A DNA stretch of 5,632 nt from NCBI GenBank assembly GCA_945952355.1, contig CAMFIW010000225.1:1-5632 (forward strand), read 5' to 3'. Made by a program: the position numbers and the translations under genes. The stretch is from an uncultured Phenylobacterium sp. (lineage in GTDB: Bacteria; Pseudomonadota; Alphaproteobacteria; Caulobacterales; Caulobacteraceae). The notes under the pieces were generated by a model. The model did no database searches and was not told the DNA's origin. It saw only the letters and a program-made list of their open reading frames with translations. Of this stretch, positions 4,711 to 5,632 are shown piece after piece (position 1 is the stretch's first letter; each line of letters begins with the position of its first letter).

Positions 4711-5632
4711 ATGGAAACTATTGTCGAACATGTTCAATCACTTGACGTGATCGAACGTATTCGGACGGACTGGGACGCGCTCCATGGGCGACATCCCCAG
4801 GCGCACCTGTCCCAAAGCTTCGACTATGCGGCGGTGGCCATCCGCTTCGCGCGGACCCGCGGTGGCGGCGCGCACCTGATCACCACGCGGCAGGATGGGG
4901 TCCTGGTCGGGGCCTGGGTCGTGGCGACCCATCGCGAAGGCCTGCTCCGCATCGCCCAGCCGCCGGGCGACGGAAGCTACGAGGAATACGCTTATCCCTT
5001 GGTCGATCCCGCGGCGGGCGAGCCCGCGATGCGCGCCATTCTGTTGGCCGCGCTCACCGTGCCTTGCGACATCCTGCGCATTTACAACGCTCGTCCCGAC
5101 ACCGGCATCAGCGAACTGCTCGAACGCCCGCCCTTCTCGTCGCGGACGGGGCAGAGGGTCCGCGTAAGAACCTACGCCCTCGATTTCGGCCTCTACGGCG
5201 GCTGGGACGGGTATCTCGCCGCCATGCCCTCCCAGCGGATGAACGACCTCAAGCGCAAGACGCGCAAGCTGGAGGCCTTGGGCCAGGTGGAGCTCGGCTG
5301 GTGCGCCACCGCCGAGTCCGCGGCCGACGCCGTTCGCTGGGTTTTCGAGCGCAAGCGCGAATGGCTGTCGCGCAAGGGCCTGTTCTCCCTATGGCTCGGC
5401 GAAGATCACACCCGCGACTTCTATATCGCCCTCGCGCGGCGGCTCGACCTTACCGACCTGCCTCTGGTCACGACGCTGCGAGTGAACGGCGAGCTCTTGG
5501 CGGCCCAGATCAACCTGCCGGGCCGGGAGCTGTTCGAGTCCATGATCGTCGCCCACGACGACGCCTACTCCAAATGCTCGCCAGGCGAGGTCTTGACCCA
5601 CTACGGCCTGCAACTCGCCGCAGAGCGGGGCC
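4711..5632 (+). CDS. CelD/BcsL-type GNAT acetyltransferase (C-terminus beyond right window edge)
   Basis: The frame is open from the ATG at 4711 to the right edge: 307 codons, no stop. Residues 1-165 are the loosely conserved N-terminal half, beginning with the usual VQSLDVIERIRTDWDALHGR helix and an FDYAAVAIRFA segment. Residues about 170-307 match the Acetyltransf_6 domain: MNDLKRKTRKLEALGQVEL (177-195), FERKREWLSRKGLF (212-225), DFYIALARRL (236-245), LRVNGELLAAQINL and then HDDAYSKCSPGEVLTHYGLQ (282-301), the typical late motif of this group. Members are about 350-400 residues, so roughly 50-90 are missing. Relatives sit in polysaccharide or cellulose gene clusters and are thought to transfer acyl groups to envelope polymers; here the substrate is unknown and no such cluster is visible. 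The Shine-Dalgarno is weak (GGGG at 4705-4708, very close to the ATG), but the family N-terminus supports this start. Confidence 0.88.
   Translation, partial: METIVEHVQSLDVIERIRTDWDALHGRHPQAHLSQSFDYAAVAIRFARTRGGGAHLITTRQDGVLVGAWVVATHREGLLRIAQPPGDGSYEEYAYPLVDPAAGEPAMRAILLAALTVPCDILRIYNARPDTGISELLERPPFSSRTGQRVRVRTYALDFGLYGGWDGYLAAMPSQRMNDLKRKTRKLEALGQVELGWCATAESAADAVRWVFERKREWLSRKGLFSLWLGEDHTRDFYIALARRLDLTDLPLVTTLRVNGELLAAQINLPGRELFESMIVAHDDAYSKCSPGEVLTHYGLQLAAERG

Overview
The window is GC-rich with strong third-position G/C bias. Its gene types (a CelD/BcsL-like GNAT, a TonB-like protein with a short periplasmic domain, an OmpA-type lipoprotein, a DUF885 protein, a VOC protein) suggest an alphaproteobacterium, probably of the Caulobacterales (Caulobacter/Phenylobacterium-like). 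The placement rests on protein style and base composition only, not on a marker gene. I see no rRNA, tRNA, CRISPR array, transposase or phage gene.

Layout. The left half reads on the minus strand. A secreted DUF885 protein (1-1141) runs off the left edge. A GC-rich gap follows that contains a long imperfect palindrome built on CTCTGCG (1264-1360). Next come an OmpA-domain lipoprotein (1398-1982) and a TonB-like membrane-anchored protein (2094-2828). A short divergent region (2829-2969) separates these from the plus-strand half: a classical short-chain dehydrogenase/reductase (2970-3821), a repeat-rich gap of 360 bp, a small VOC/glyoxalase-fold protein (4182-4559), an AT-richer gap of 151 bp, and a CelD/BcsL-type GNAT acetyltransferase (4711 to beyond the right edge).

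Function. The three minus-strand products are all exported or envelope-anchored: a signal-peptide protein, an outer-membrane lipoprotein that should bind peptidoglycan, and an inner-membrane TonB-like protein. The plus-strand genes encode two small cytoplasmic metabolic proteins (SDR, VOC) and an acyltransferase of a family often tied to envelope polysaccharide. Nothing in the sequence ties all of them into one pathway, and the gaps of 110-360 bp argue against a single tight operon.

The most interesting features are not genes. Two adjacent REP-like palindromes (core ACCACGAA...CACGAAC) lie after the SDR; the first forms the end of the SDR reading frame and supplies its stop codon. The second carries a 17-bp tandem repeat. 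Directly upstream of the VOC gene is a two-tier hairpin that would bury the likely Shine-Dalgarno, with a competing upstream pairing that could free it. No clearly new multi-gene system is visible.
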